64,000 nt of DNA from Bin87 sp034421995. Lineage in GTDB: Bacteria; Chloroflexota; Dehalococcoidia; Lucifugimonadales; UBA3495. Below the pieces are notes generated by a model. That model was not told the origin of the DNA, searched no databases, and was given only the letters and a program-made list of their open reading frames with translations. Positions within the stretch are counted from its first letter, which is position 1. Every line of letters starts with the position of its first letter. A program made the translations under genes and the position numbers. The stretch covers positions 1 through 64,000 of the forward strand of contig DAOUJY010000156.1 in the NCBI GenBank assembly GCA_034421995.1. Reading direction: 5' to 3'. Below, piece after piece: positions 53,368 to 61,295 of the stretch.

Positions 53368-54221
53368 TGCGAGGGACCTTCAATCGCCAGGCTTCTGACG
53401 AAGCCGGACGCCCTCATCCGGGGGGGCCAAGACGCCGTGACCGCCGCGTCCGGGGGATGCCCTTCACCATCATGCGACACCTGGAGCGCCGCATGATGGC
53501 CGGTGTCCTGGTGTTCCTGCCGATCTTCGTCACCTACTTTATTTTTGCTTTTTTCTATGATTTCATAGCCTCTCTTTTGGACCCCATCATAAGCTGGCTC
53601 AGCATCCCCCACGGTGAGGGCTTCGACTGGGCCGATGTGGTGGAAATCGCGGTGATCCTGGTGATCGTGTACATCGCGGGAGTGCTCATCGGGTGGGCCG
53701 TGACCAAGCTTCTCATCAACTGGGTACACGACCAGATTGGGCGCATTCCGGTGATCGGACCAGTGTACAACACCACCCGCGTCGGAATAGATTTCCTATC
53801 CGACACCCAACAGCAACAGTTCCGAGGCGTCGTGTTGCTGGAATTTCCCCGCCTCGGCGTCCTGTCCATCGGCCTGATAACTTCCAACTTGGGCAAGCTG
53901 GACGGCGTCGAGGAATACCTTTCCATCTATGTGCCAACCACGCCCGTTCCATCTTCCGGCTATCTGTGCATAGCGCCGTACAGCCAGGTAACGCCGACGG
54001 ACATATCCGTTGATGAGGCAATGAGGATGATCATATCCGGGGGCATTCTGGCCGGGGACGTCTTCACCGCTCGCGTCCTGAATCTCCCCAACCGAGGGGA
54101 TACACCCCAAAACCTCCATTGGCTTTGGGGCAGCGATACGGTGCCGGCCACCGTAACGACGCCAATACCACCGACGCGCAATCAGGAACTGGTACCCGCC
54201 GTTACCGAAATCCAGGACTGA
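53364..54221 (+). CDS. DUF502 membrane protein
   Basis: A 285-residue protein of the DUF502 family. A basic N-terminal segment (about 1-45) precedes two transmembrane helices (about 46-72 and 93-117) and the conserved IPVIGPVYNTTRVGIDFLS, then VVLLEFPRLGVLSIGLIT and YVPTTPVPSSGYLCIAPYS. Family members are cytoplasmic-membrane proteins of unknown role. The ATG at 53364 overlaps the GT4 stop (ATGA) and has AAGGAGGTGG 8-10 nt upstream. The polar C-terminal tail is not conserved in the family as I know it. Confidence 0.9.
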   Translation: MMRGTFNRQASDEAGRPHPGGPRRRDRRVRGMPFTIMRHLERRMMAGVLVFLPIFVTYFIFAFFYDFIASLLDPIISWLSIPHGEGFDWADVVEIAVILVIVYIAGVLIGWAVTKLLINWVHDQIGRIPVIGPVYNTTRVGIDFLSDTQQQQFRGVVLLEFPRLGVLSIGLITSNLGKLDGVEEYLSIYVPTTPVPSSGYLCIAPYSQVTPTDISVDEAMRMIISGGILAGDVFTARVLNLPNRGDTPQNLHWLWGSDTVPATVTTPIPPTRNQELVPAVTEIQD

Positions 54222-54275
54222 ACATACGCGCAACCGTCCGTCTTTTTCGCCAATTAACCCGGAGGAAGCAACCCC

Positions 54276-55007
54276 ATGGATTTCACCCCAGAGCGCGTCC
54301 TGGTGATAACGCCCCATCCCGACGATGCCGAAGCCTGGGCCGGCGGCACCATCTCCCGGTGGGCGCGCGCCGGCGCCGAGGTGCATTGCGTGCTCTGCAC
54401 CGACGGCAGCAAAGGCTCCGACGATCCCGAAGTTGACCCCGCCGAGATTGCCGCGGCTCGGAGTCGTGAGCAACTGGCCGCCGCCGAAATCCTGGGCGTC
54501 GCCAATGTCGTGATGTTGGGGAGACCCGACGGGGAGTTGGAGGACACTGCCGACTTCCGCAAAGATCTGGTGCGCCAGATCCGTACCGTTAAGCCCGAAG
54601 TGGTTTTGACTTCCGAACCCTACCGGCGCAATATGCAGTGGCATCGAGACCACCGCATCGCCGGGCAGGTGGCGCTGGACGCCGTTTTCCCCTACGCCCG
54701 CGACCACCTCCATTTCGGCGACCTCTTCGCCAATGAGGGCATTGAACCGCATAAGACGGCCAACATCATGTTCTGGGGATCCGAGAACCCAAACGCCTTC
54801 GTGGACATCGCCGCCGATTTCGATACCAAGCTGGACGCGTTGATGGCCCACGCCAGCCAGGCCCGGCGCCGAACTCGCGAGGTCATGCAGGCATTCCTGC
54901 GCTCCCGCGCCGAGGAAGCGGCTCAGGCCGCCAGCGCGCACCCCGTTGAGCCTGTCCCGGGACTTGCCCTTGCCGAAGCCTTTCGCCGTGTCACATTCCG
55001 AACTTGA
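54276..55007 (+). CDS. PIG-L/LmbE-family zinc deacetylase
   Basis: A 243-residue N-deacetylase of the PIG-L (LmbE) family. The zinc motif is TPHPDDAEAWAGG near residue 12 with the catalytic Asp, and the third zinc ligand is in WHRDHR near 122. Relatives include MshB and BshB, which deacetylate GlcNAc-inositol or GlcNAc-malate during low-molecular-weight thiol synthesis, and other GlcNAc-linker deacetylases. The GT4 gene in the same run fits such a pathway. The ATG at 54276 is preceded by GGAGG. It closes the hom-to-PIG-L run of same-strand genes. Confidence 0.92.
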   Translation: MDFTPERVLVITPHPDDAEAWAGGTISRWARAGAEVHCVLCTDGSKGSDDPEVDPAEIAAARSREQLAAAEILGVANVVMLGRPDGELEDTADFRKDLVRQIRTVKPEVVLTSEPYRRNMQWHRDHRIAGQVALDAVFPYARDHLHFGDLFANEGIEPHKTANIMFWGSENPNAFVDIAADFDTKLDALMAHASQARRRTREVMQAFLRSRAEEAAQAASAHPVEPVPGLALAEAFRRVTFRT

Positions 55008-55138
55008 CGTCCGGCGGACTTTTGCTCGCCGCGCCAAAGGCGAGAAAAGCCGCGACATCGGTTGTCAAGAGTTTAGAAACGATCCGAACGGCCCAGACGC
55101 CCGGTACAGCATCATCGGAGCGCGTTCCGGTCTCGTGC

Positions 55139-55975
55139 TCAGTCGGTTGAAACCAGCGTGTAAGAGGCTTCCCGCTCGCTAACCCGATTTTCCTGGCGCA
55201 ACTTTGCCAGATGGGTACTTACGTTGCGGCCCGCCGCCGCCCGGAGAGATTTGCGCAGATTACGTGGATAAACCGCCGCAACAATCTCATCTACCGTGGC
55301 AGCTCCCTCAGCCAACGCCAACAGCACCTGGTTCTCTCGGTCCTGCCGGTGCGCTATTTGTTGTTGGATGCGACGCTCCCCCCGCAGGATGGTATTGCCG
55401 TGTCCTGGACAGACTACCAGCGGCTTCGTGTTCGCCATTCGACCCAGGGAGGTCATATATTGTTTGAGGTTGCGCACGCTGGATGAAGAGTTGCCCAGGA
55501 GGTTATCGCCGCTGAACAACACCCGGTCGGGCCGCAAAAAGTAGCAAACGTGGTCGTCCTCGTGCCCCGGCGTGAACAGTGGCCGGAGGGTAGCTCCTCC
55601 TCCCGTGCCCACCGTTTCCCGGGCTCGCAATGCCTGGACCGAATTGCCTCCCAGAATGTGCTGGAGCCGGGGCGCCAGCTTCGGGTGGCAACGCACCGGA
55701 CAATCATAGGCTTCCTGGAGGCGGTCCAGGCCGCCGATATGGTCGCCGTGGCCATGGGTGATCAGGATGGCGTCGATCCGGGGATGGCCCAGTTCGTCCC
55801 AGTAATCCAGAATCTGCCTGGTCCAGAAGCGGTAAGGTTCCCCGGAATCCACCATCACCATGCTTTCGCCCGGATCCCCGACGAAGTAGATCTGGGTGCC
55901 GCCGGGGTGCATCGCCCCGTAGCCGTTGGGGTCTTCCTGGATATGAGTGCTGTACACGTGATCGGTAATTTGCAT
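55139..55975 (-). CDS. metallo-beta-lactamase-fold hydrolase with winged-helix tail
   Basis: A 278-residue MBL-fold enzyme of the LACTB2-like group. ITHGHGDHIGG carries the di-metal site; further ligands are in TPGHEDDHVC, LFSGDNLLG and VVCPGHGNTI. The last ~70 residues (LALAEGAATVDEIVAAVYP, STHLAKLRQENRVSERE) form the winged-helix extension typical of this subgroup, some of which are ribonucleases and others thioester hydrolases. The ATG at 55975 follows GAGGT. It is 10 nt downstream of thioredoxin reductase and co-transcribed with it. Confidence 0.9.
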   Translation of the reverse strand: MQITDHVYSTHIQEDPNGYGAMHPGGTQIYFVGDPGESMVMVDSGEPYRFWTRQILDYWDELGHPRIDAILITHGHGDHIGGLDRLQEAYDCPVRCHPKLAPRLQHILGGNSVQALRARETVGTGGGATLRPLFTPGHEDDHVCYFLRPDRVLFSGDNLLGNSSSSVRNLKQYMTSLGRMANTKPLVVCPGHGNTILRGERRIQQQIAHRQDRENQVLLALAEGAATVDEIVAAVYPRNLRKSLRAAAGRNVSTHLAKLRQENRVSEREASYTLVSTD

Positions 55976-55985
55976 TCGCTTTACC

Positions 55986-56912
55986 TCACCACTCCCGGCC
56001 GCGGATATAGCGAAAAGCGGCAATGGCGGCGGTGGCGCCGTCCCCGGCGGATGCTACCAGTTGCGCCGCCGACTGTTGGCGAATGTCCCCGGCCGCAAAC
56101 AGCCCCGGTTGAGGGGTATCCATGCCCAGCCCCACGGGAACGTGACCGGCGTTGTCCAGGGGAACCAGGTCCGCTACCGAAGCGGAATTGGGTTCCAACC
56201 CGACATAAACAAACAGGCCGCCGACCGGCTCCACCGTCTCGCCGTCAGCCCCGCGCACCCGCACTCCGGTGACGGTTTCCTCGCCCAGCACTTCCACTAC
56301 CTCGGCGCTGTACCGCACCTCGATCTTCGGTTCCGCAGCAATGCGGTCCTGTAGAACCTGCTGCGCGTCCAGGGCGTCTCCCCGGTGGAACAGGATCACC
56401 CGCTCGGTGTACTCGGTCAGAGTTAGGGCTTCGTCCGCCGCCGAGTCGCCTCCGCCAACCACGGCGACGGTTTGGCCCATGTACAACGGCCCGTCGCAAG
56501 TGGCGCAATGCGACACCCCGCGTCCGAAAAACTCCTCCTCGCCCGGGATGCCCAGCGTCCGCAACGAGGAACCGGCGGCCATTATCACGGCTTTGCCAAG
56601 GTAGCTGTCTCCGCCATCACCGGCCACCCGCAGGTATTCGCCGTCCACCGACACGCCGGTCGCGGTGTCCATCAGCATCTCTACGCCGGCGTTCATCGCC
56701 TGTTCCTGGGTGGCGGGTCCGAGTTCATAGCCGGCGATGCCCTGCGGAAAGCCGGGATAGTTCTCGATCCGTTCCAGGTTGATAATCTGGGCGCCCGCCA
56801 TCATCTGTTCCACGATGGCGGTATTCAAACCGTGGCGGGCCGCATAGATGCCGGCGGTCAAGCCGGCCATGCCGCCGCCGATGATGATCACGTCGTAGTT
56901 CTTTTCAGGCAC
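55986..56912 (-). CDS. trxB: thioredoxin reductase
   Basis: A 308-residue flavoprotein that reduces thioredoxin with NADPH. GGGMAGLTAGIYAARHG is the FAD motif, C136-A-T-C139 the redox-active disulfide, GGGDSAADEAL the NADPH motif and LFAAGDIRQ the C-terminal FAD contact. The GTG at 56912 is used, with GAGGT upstream; the longer frame would read a non-conserved leader. The NADPH motif is followed by TEYTERVILFHR, where typical enzymes have Arg residues for the 2'-phosphate. It could supply electrons to the selenol/thiol proteins inferred elsewhere in the window. Confidence 0.94.
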   Translation of the reverse strand: MPEKNYDVIIIGGGMAGLTAGIYAARHGLNTAIVEQMMAGAQIINLERIENYPGFPQGIAGYELGPATQEQAMNAGVEMLMDTATGVSVDGEYLRVAGDGGDSYLGKAVIMAAGSSLRTLGIPGEEEFFGRGVSHCATCDGPLYMGQTVAVVGGGDSAADEALTLTEYTERVILFHRGDALDAQQVLQDRIAAEPKIEVRYSAEVVEVLGEETVTGVRVRGADGETVEPVGGLFVYVGLEPNSASVADLVPLDNAGHVPVGLGMDTPQPGLFAAGDIRQQSAAQLVASAGDGATAAIAAFRYIRGREW

Positions 56913-56922
56913 CGGATTTACC

Positions 56923-57603
56923 TCACTGCGGGTTGGTGAAATGGTCGAAAATCTTCTCGCGCACGGCGAACCGGAAACCGGGCAGCACGTCTTCGTCGCC
57001 GTCCACAAACTCCGGGTCGTGCAGTACCTCCGGCTCCCGGCCGGGGCGGAACTTGATAACTGTCCGTGTCGCGGCGTCGATGAACCACGCCAGCCTCGTC
57101 CCGTATTCCAGGAACAGGTCGATTTTATTGATCAGTTCAGTGTTGCTGTTAGATGGGGACTTTATCTCGACGACGAAGTCGGGTACGAGGTGCGGGAAGG
57201 GTATATTGCGCTCTTCCAGAAGTTCCGGTATTCGTTCCTCTCTAATCCAGGCGGCGTCGGGGCCGAACCGGGAACCGTCGGGAAGGATGAAACGGCTGGT
57301 AGGCAGGAAAGAGTAGCCGCTGTGGGCGTCACTCCAAATGCCCAGGGCTAACGCAAACTCGCGTTCGTGCAGGGAGCCGGGGTTTCCGGTAGGAGGCATA
57401 ATCAGCAGGTATCCTTTGCCGGAGATTTCGTAAGTCTGACCCTCGTTGGAGTTGCGCTCCGAGAACGCCTCGAACCACACATCCAGATCGGCGTCAGTCA
57501 GCGACTTCCCGAACTCGGCCAGCGGAATAGCCATGGTGCCCGAATACTGCGAACCTGCCAGTTTCGGGCCTGTGGTTGCGACTTGCTGGACGGCGGTAGT
57601 CAT
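56923..57603 (-). CDS. Uma2-family (DUF820) putative endonuclease
   Basis: A 226-residue protein of the Uma2/DUF820 family, which has a restriction-endonuclease-like PD-(D/E)xK fold. FGPDAAWIREERI holds the Asp and VPDFVVEIKSPSNS the ExK pair; ILPDGSRFGPD precedes them. The biological role of these abundant proteins is unsettled. A TACAAT box (57628-57623) and GGAGGG precede the ATG at 57603, so it has its own promoter. It sits between the beta-class methyltransferase gene and trxB, all on the minus strand. Pairing with the methyltransferase as a restriction system is possible but not shown. Confidence 0.88.
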   Translation of the reverse strand: MTTAVQQVATTGPKLAGSQYSGTMAIPLAEFGKSLTDADLDVWFEAFSERNSNEGQTYEISGKGYLLIMPPTGNPGSLHEREFALALGIWSDAHSGYSFLPTSRFILPDGSRFGPDAAWIREERIPELLEERNIPFPHLVPDFVVEIKSPSNSNTELINKIDLFLEYGTRLAWFIDAATRTVIKFRPGREPEVLHDPEFVDGDEDVLPGFRFAVREKIFDHFTNPQ

Positions 57604-57631
57604 GACGTACCCTCCGCCGTTGATTGTACCA

Positions 57632-58486
57632 TTACTGGTGGACGCTCACCCGGTCGCTCGTTCCTTCCAGCATTGCCTTCACTTCCAACGCGGAGGGGGC
57701 AACAGGTTCATTCGTTGCCGGTCCTGAGCCAATCCTTTCCAGCTCCACCGCCACGTCGGCCACCCGCTGGCGGGCCATGCAGCAGTATTCCTCAGACAAC
57801 TCGATGCCCACATATTGACGGCCTTCGAGCAGCGCCGCCACCGCGGTGGTCCCGCTGCCAATAAACGGGTCCATAACTACTTCGGCGGTGGTGGCTGCGA
57901 TGGCGCGCTGGGCCAGCTCTACCGGGAAAGACGCCGGGTGCGGATTGCCGCGATCCTGCCGGATTCGCCAGACGTCGCCAACGCCGCCGGCCTTGGGGGC
58001 CAAACGGAATTCGGGGTTGGCAATCAGGTAGATTACCTCGTAAGTGGGAAGAAAATAACCAGGATTGTGATTGAACCCGCCGGCACGCTGCCAGATAATG
58101 ATCTGCCGCAACGGGAAACCTTCCATGATGTCCGCCCGGTCCTGTAGCAGACCGCGTTGTACCCGCCACTTGTGGTTGTAAAAAATCGCTCCGTCCGGCG
58201 TCAAAACCCGCAGCATCTCTCTCAGGCATTCCCGCTGCCATGCCACGTAGTCATCGTGGGGCATACAGTCGCCGGAGCGGGCGTAGCCCTGCCTCCGCAG
58301 CAACTCTGACCGGGACCATTTGCCTCCGTTGCCGTTTTTCATCCCGTTTCCGCTGCTGTTGAGCAGATTGTAGGGCGGGGACGTGACAATCAGATTCACC
58401 GACGCCGACGGCATTCTGCCCATGGCGGACAGGCAGTCGTCGCAGTGGATTTCGTTGAGCCAGGGTTGAGTATTGGTGTGATTCAT
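57632..58486 (-). CDS. beta-class DNA methyltransferase (N4-cytosine or N6-adenine)
   Basis: A 284-residue site-specific DNA methyltransferase. The catalytic motif TSPPYN (residues 35-40) comes before the AdoMet motif MDPFIGSGTT (about 216-225), the order that defines the beta class. The target-recognition region lies between them (ADIMEGFPLRQIIIWQRAGG). The last ~45 residues are acidic and Pro/Ala-rich. SPPY is more usual for N4-cytosine enzymes, but both kinds exist. No matching restriction enzyme is evident, apart from the neighbouring Uma2 protein, so it may be a solitary regulatory methylase. Confidence 0.9.
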   Translation of the reverse strand: MNHTNTQPWLNEIHCDDCLSAMGRMPSASVNLIVTSPPYNLLNSSGNGMKNGNGGKWSRSELLRRQGYARSGDCMPHDDYVAWQRECLREMLRVLTPDGAIFYNHKWRVQRGLLQDRADIMEGFPLRQIIIWQRAGGFNHNPGYFLPTYEVIYLIANPEFRLAPKAGGVGDVWRIRQDRGNPHPASFPVELAQRAIAATTAEVVMDPFIGSGTTAVAALLEGRQYVGIELSEEYCCMARQRVADVAVELERIGSGPATNEPVAPSALEVKAMLEGTSDRVSVHQ

Positions 58487-58612
58487 AGAAAACGACTGGA
58501 ACGCGCTTATTCAATCCCAATTGCTGCCTGCCGCGCATAGTGTGGGCGCGGCGGATTTCGGCGTATTGCCGTACTGCTGTATTGCCGGATTGCCAATGCA
58601 ACGGTTGGTGGT

Positions 58613-58641
58613 TTGCGTCCCTCGCTTGTCCCGCCTACAAT
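58613..58641 (+). promoter_or_regulatory. putative promoter of SMP-30 gene
   Basis: TTGCGT (58613-58618), 17-nt spacer, TACAAT (58636-58641), 70 nt before the ATG at 58712. Confidence 0.45.
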
Positions 58642-58711
58642 GGCGATGCGAATACCCTGCATCGCAGCAACGCACGTTGCACCCGACCGACGCCAATCAG
58701 GAGGCGAGACT

Positions 58712-59614
58712 ATGCCCATCGAAAAGCTATCTCCAGCTCTGGACGCCATCATCGATACCGACGCCCCCATTGAGGAACACGGCTCAGGTTTCGGCGGATC
58801 TGAAGGTCCGGCTGAAGGACCGGTCTGGTGGAGCGACGGCGGATATTTGCTCTTCAGCGACATCCACAACAATCGCCGGATGCGCTACACCCCCGGCAGC
58901 GGCGTCACCGTGGAGGCGGAGCCGACCAATCGGCACAATGGCCTCACCAGAGACCTTCAGGGACGCCTGATCGCCGCCGAGCACGACGGTCGGCGCGTCA
59001 GCCGTTTGGAACACGATGGATCTACCACCGTCCTCGCCAACCAGTTCCAGGGTCGGCAACTCAACCGCCCCAACGACGTGGTGGTCAAGTCGGACGGCAG
59101 CATCTATTTCACCGATCCCTGGACCTTCCGACGGCCCCGGGAACAGTGGGAGCAGACCATTTCCGGAGTCTTCCGACTCTCCGCAGACCTGGGGATGTTA
59201 ACCCTTCTGGTCGGCGACTTCGTCGTCCCCAACGGCTTGGCTTTCTCTCCTGACGAGAGCATCCTCTACATCAACGACTCTCGACGCGGCATCATCCGCG
59301 CTTTTGACGTGCAGGATGACGGCAGCTTGGCGCTGGCTTCGGATCGGGTGTTTGCCGATCTGCGCGGCGAGCGGGAGGGCGTGCCCGACGGCATGAAGGT
59401 GGACGTGGAAGGAAATGTGTATTGTGGGGGCACTGGCGGTCTGCACATCATGAACCCGGGTGGCGAGACCCTGGGCATCGTGGTCCATGGCCAACCGGCC
59501 ACCACCAACCTGTGCTTTGGCGGCGACGATTGGAAGACCCTGTACTTCACCAGCCGCAACACCGTGGGCAGCGTACAGGTGAAAATAGCCGGGGTCCCGG
59601 TGCCGGTAAAATAA
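58712..59614 (+). CDS. SMP-30/gluconolactonase-like hydrolase
   Basis: A 300-residue six-bladed beta-propeller of the SMP-30/gluconolactonase family, hydrolysing sugar lactones with a divalent metal. EGPAEGPVWWSDGGYLLFSD holds the metal-binding Glu, LNRPNDVVVKSDGSIYFTDP the Asn/Asp region, NGLAFSPDESILYIND the next ligand and VPDGMKVDVEGNVYCGGTGG the last. The ATG at 58712 follows AGGAGG at 8 nt. The cupin gene lies 33 nt downstream. The substrate is unknown. Confidence 0.92.
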   Translation: MPIEKLSPALDAIIDTDAPIEEHGSGFGGSEGPAEGPVWWSDGGYLLFSDIHNNRRMRYTPGSGVTVEAEPTNRHNGLTRDLQGRLIAAEHDGRRVSRLEHDGSTTVLANQFQGRQLNRPNDVVVKSDGSIYFTDPWTFRRPREQWEQTISGVFRLSADLGMLTLLVGDFVVPNGLAFSPDESILYINDSRRGIIRAFDVQDDGSLALASDRVFADLRGEREGVPDGMKVDVEGNVYCGGTGGLHIMNPGGETLGIVVHGQPATTNLCFGGDDWKTLYFTSRNTVGSVQVKIAGVPVPVK

Positions 59615-59647
59615 CCGCAACACCTACAAGACCAAGGAGGCCAGATC

Positions 59648-60022
59648 ATGCGCGTAGTACGCATTGCCAATGTTGAACACGTACCGCTGGGACCTGCCGA
59701 GCCCGTGCCCGGTTGGAGCGGCGGCGAAGTCCATCGCACCCGTCAGCCAATCATCCCGGAAGGCGAAAGTGATTTCTTCAACGCCAGCGTGGTCAATTTT
59801 GAGAAGGGCGCGCAAACCGGATGGCACCGCCACAGCAGCGACCAGATTTTGGTGATAACCGTCGGCAACGGCATTGTCGCCACGGAAACCGAAGAGCACC
59901 ACGTCGGTGTCGGAGACGTGGTCCAGGTCAAAGCCGGCGAGAACCACTGGCATGGAGCCACCGCCAACGGCTACATGGGCCACATCACCATCACCACCAA
60001 TGACAGCACCGCCAGCCGGTAA
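59648..60022 (+). CDS. cupin-domain protein
   Basis: A 124-residue single-domain cupin. The metal motif 1 (GWHRHSSDQILVITVGNG) contains the His-x-His pattern and motif 2 (VKAGENHWHGATAN) the last His, with VGVGDVV between them. Such small cupins may be dioxygenases, isomerases or binding proteins. The ATG at 59648 has AAGGAGG 10 nt upstream. It follows the SMP-30 gene closely and likely shares its transcript, which points to sugar or sugar-acid metabolism. Confidence 0.9.
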   Translation: MRVVRIANVEHVPLGPAEPVPGWSGGEVHRTRQPIIPEGESDFFNASVVNFEKGAQTGWHRHSSDQILVITVGNGIVATETEEHHVGVGDVVQVKAGENHWHGATANGYMGHITITTNDSTASR

Positions 60023-60040
60023 CGGCGGTGCGTTGCCAAT

Positions 60041-60068
60041 GTAGGGGCGAATGATTATTCGCCCCTAC
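60041..60068. repeat. 28-bp palindromic repeat, copy 1
   Basis: The arms GTAGGGGCGAAT and ATTCGCCCCTAC flank GATT. A near-identical copy lies at 61253-61280. The pair brackets the CoA-binding and ComB genes. Confidence 0.85.
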
Positions 60069-60084
60069 CAGCGAGGACGCTTCC

Positions 60085-60510
60085 ATGGACCTGATCGACG
60101 AAATCCTGGACAACGTCAAAACTATCGCCGTCGTCGGTTTGTCGGACAACCCGGCGCGTGACAGCCACGGCGTCTCGGCTTATATGCAGTCTCAGGGCTA
60201 CCGCATCATCCCGGTCAATCCGGCGTTGAGGGGCGCTACCGTGTTGGGCGAGCAATCTTACGACGACTTGACGGCTGCATCAGCGGCGGCGGAGAGCCAG
60301 GGCGTTGCCATTGACCTGGTGGATGTGTTCCGACGCAGCGAATTCGCCGGCGCGGTGTCCGATGATGCCGTCAGCATCGGCGCTCGTTACGTCTGGATGC
60401 AAGATGGCGTGGTGGACGAGGCGGCGGCGGAGCGCGCCCGAACCGCCGGCTTGGGAGTCATAATGGACGACTGTATCCTGCGCCAGCACAAACGGCGCCG
60501 GGGCGGGTAG
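60085..60510 (+). CDS. CoA-binding (YccU-like) protein
   Basis: A 141-residue Rossmann-fold protein of the YccU/CoA_binding_2 family. TIAVVGLSDNPARDSHGVSAYM is the dinucleotide/CoA-binding N-terminus, YRIIPVNPALRG the second strand, IDLVDVFRRSEFAGAV the third and ARYVWMQDGVVDEAA the typical C-terminal portion; a cysteine lies in MDDCILRQH. The function is not established in the family beyond CoA binding. It is convergent with the ComB gene, whose stop lies 20 nt away. Confidence 0.93.
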   Translation: MDLIDEILDNVKTIAVVGLSDNPARDSHGVSAYMQSQGYRIIPVNPALRGATVLGEQSYDDLTAASAAAESQGVAIDLVDVFRRSEFAGAVSDDAVSIGARYVWMQDGVVDEAAAERARTAGLGVIMDDCILRQHKRRRGG

Positions 60511-60530
60511 TACCGCTGCCGGCTCGTCTT

Positions 60531-61235
60531 TCACCCCACTTTGCGGGCGACCAGCAATCCATCTTCGCGGGTGACCCGCATCGCGAAGGGGTAACGGTCC
60601 ACCTCCAGGGCTAATCCGACGTCGCGGGGATGGAACTGTGGCTGCGCGTCGTCAAAAAATTTCTGGGTTGCGCCGCCGGCCATGATCAGCTTGCGTAGAG
60701 CCTCCGGGTCCGGGTTGCGACCTTCCAGGCGGTTGCGCAGGTAGAGCGCGCAGTGCTCGTCCTCATCGGACCGGTTGACGCCCTGGTCGCCCATGGCGAG
60801 GATGGTGACGCGCTCTGGCGGCGGGTCCTCCGCCAGCAGGGCCTGTGCGGTCGCTCCGGCCACGACGAATGAAGTGACGTAAATGGGATCGCATCCGGCG
60901 GCTCCGGCCGCCGCCGTTCCCACTGTACCGGCGCGGGTCGATTGCACGACATTCTTACCGGCAAAGTCCACCGACGATGCCTCGTAGGGAGAGTTGCCGT
61001 AGTCGAACCCGTCGGGCCGGCGCCCGCCCACCTCGCCCATTAAGATGTCGGCGATCGCGGGATTGTTGCGCCGGATTTCCAGCGCTTCCTCAACCTCCGC
61101 GACCAGGGTGATGCGCTCTGCCCCACGGTCAAAGGCAATTGCCGCCGTGGTGAAAGCGCGAAATACATCAATGACGAGCGTCGCGCCACTGGCCTCGTTG
61201 GCGTCACGAGTGAGGCTGCCGATGCGGATTTCCAT
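60531..61235 (-). CDS. comB: 2-phosphosulfolactate phosphatase (ComB-like)
   Basis: A 234-residue protein of the ComB family, named for Mg-dependent phosphatases that release sulfolactate in coenzyme M synthesis. Many bacterial members have no assigned role, since CoM is rarely made. LVIDVFRAFTTAAIAFDRGA, LMGEVGGRRPDGFDYGNSP, STRAGTVGTAAAGAAG and GDQGVNRSDEDEHCALYL are family hallmarks. The ATG at 61235 with GAGGAAT upstream is preferred over the longer frame, which would translate the 28-bp repeat. Confidence 0.9.
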   Translation of the reverse strand: MEIRIGSLTRDANEASGATLVIDVFRAFTTAAIAFDRGAERITLVAEVEEALEIRRNNPAIADILMGEVGGRRPDGFDYGNSPYEASSVDFAGKNVVQSTRAGTVGTAAAGAAGCDPIYVTSFVVAGATAQALLAEDPPPERVTILAMGDQGVNRSDEDEHCALYLRNRLEGRNPDPEALRKLIMAGGATQKFFDDAQPQFHPRDVGLALEVDRYPFAMRVTREDGLLVARKVG

Positions 61236-61252
61236 GTTGTAATTCCTCGTCA

Positions 61253-61280
61253 GTAGGGGCGAATAATTATTCGCCCCTAC
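61253..61280. repeat. 28-bp palindromic repeat, copy 2
   Basis: The arms GTAGGGGCGAAT and ATTCGCCCCTAC flank AATT, giving a fully palindromic 28-mer that differs from copy 1 by one base. Confidence 0.88.
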
Positions 61281-61295
61281 GTGGGACATTGTGTG

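Noticed and set aside
55025..55044. CTCGCC / GGCGAG hairpin between the PIG-L and MBL genes as a terminator
   Set aside because: The runs beside the stem are A-rich on the 3' side in both directions, which does not match a rho-independent terminator.
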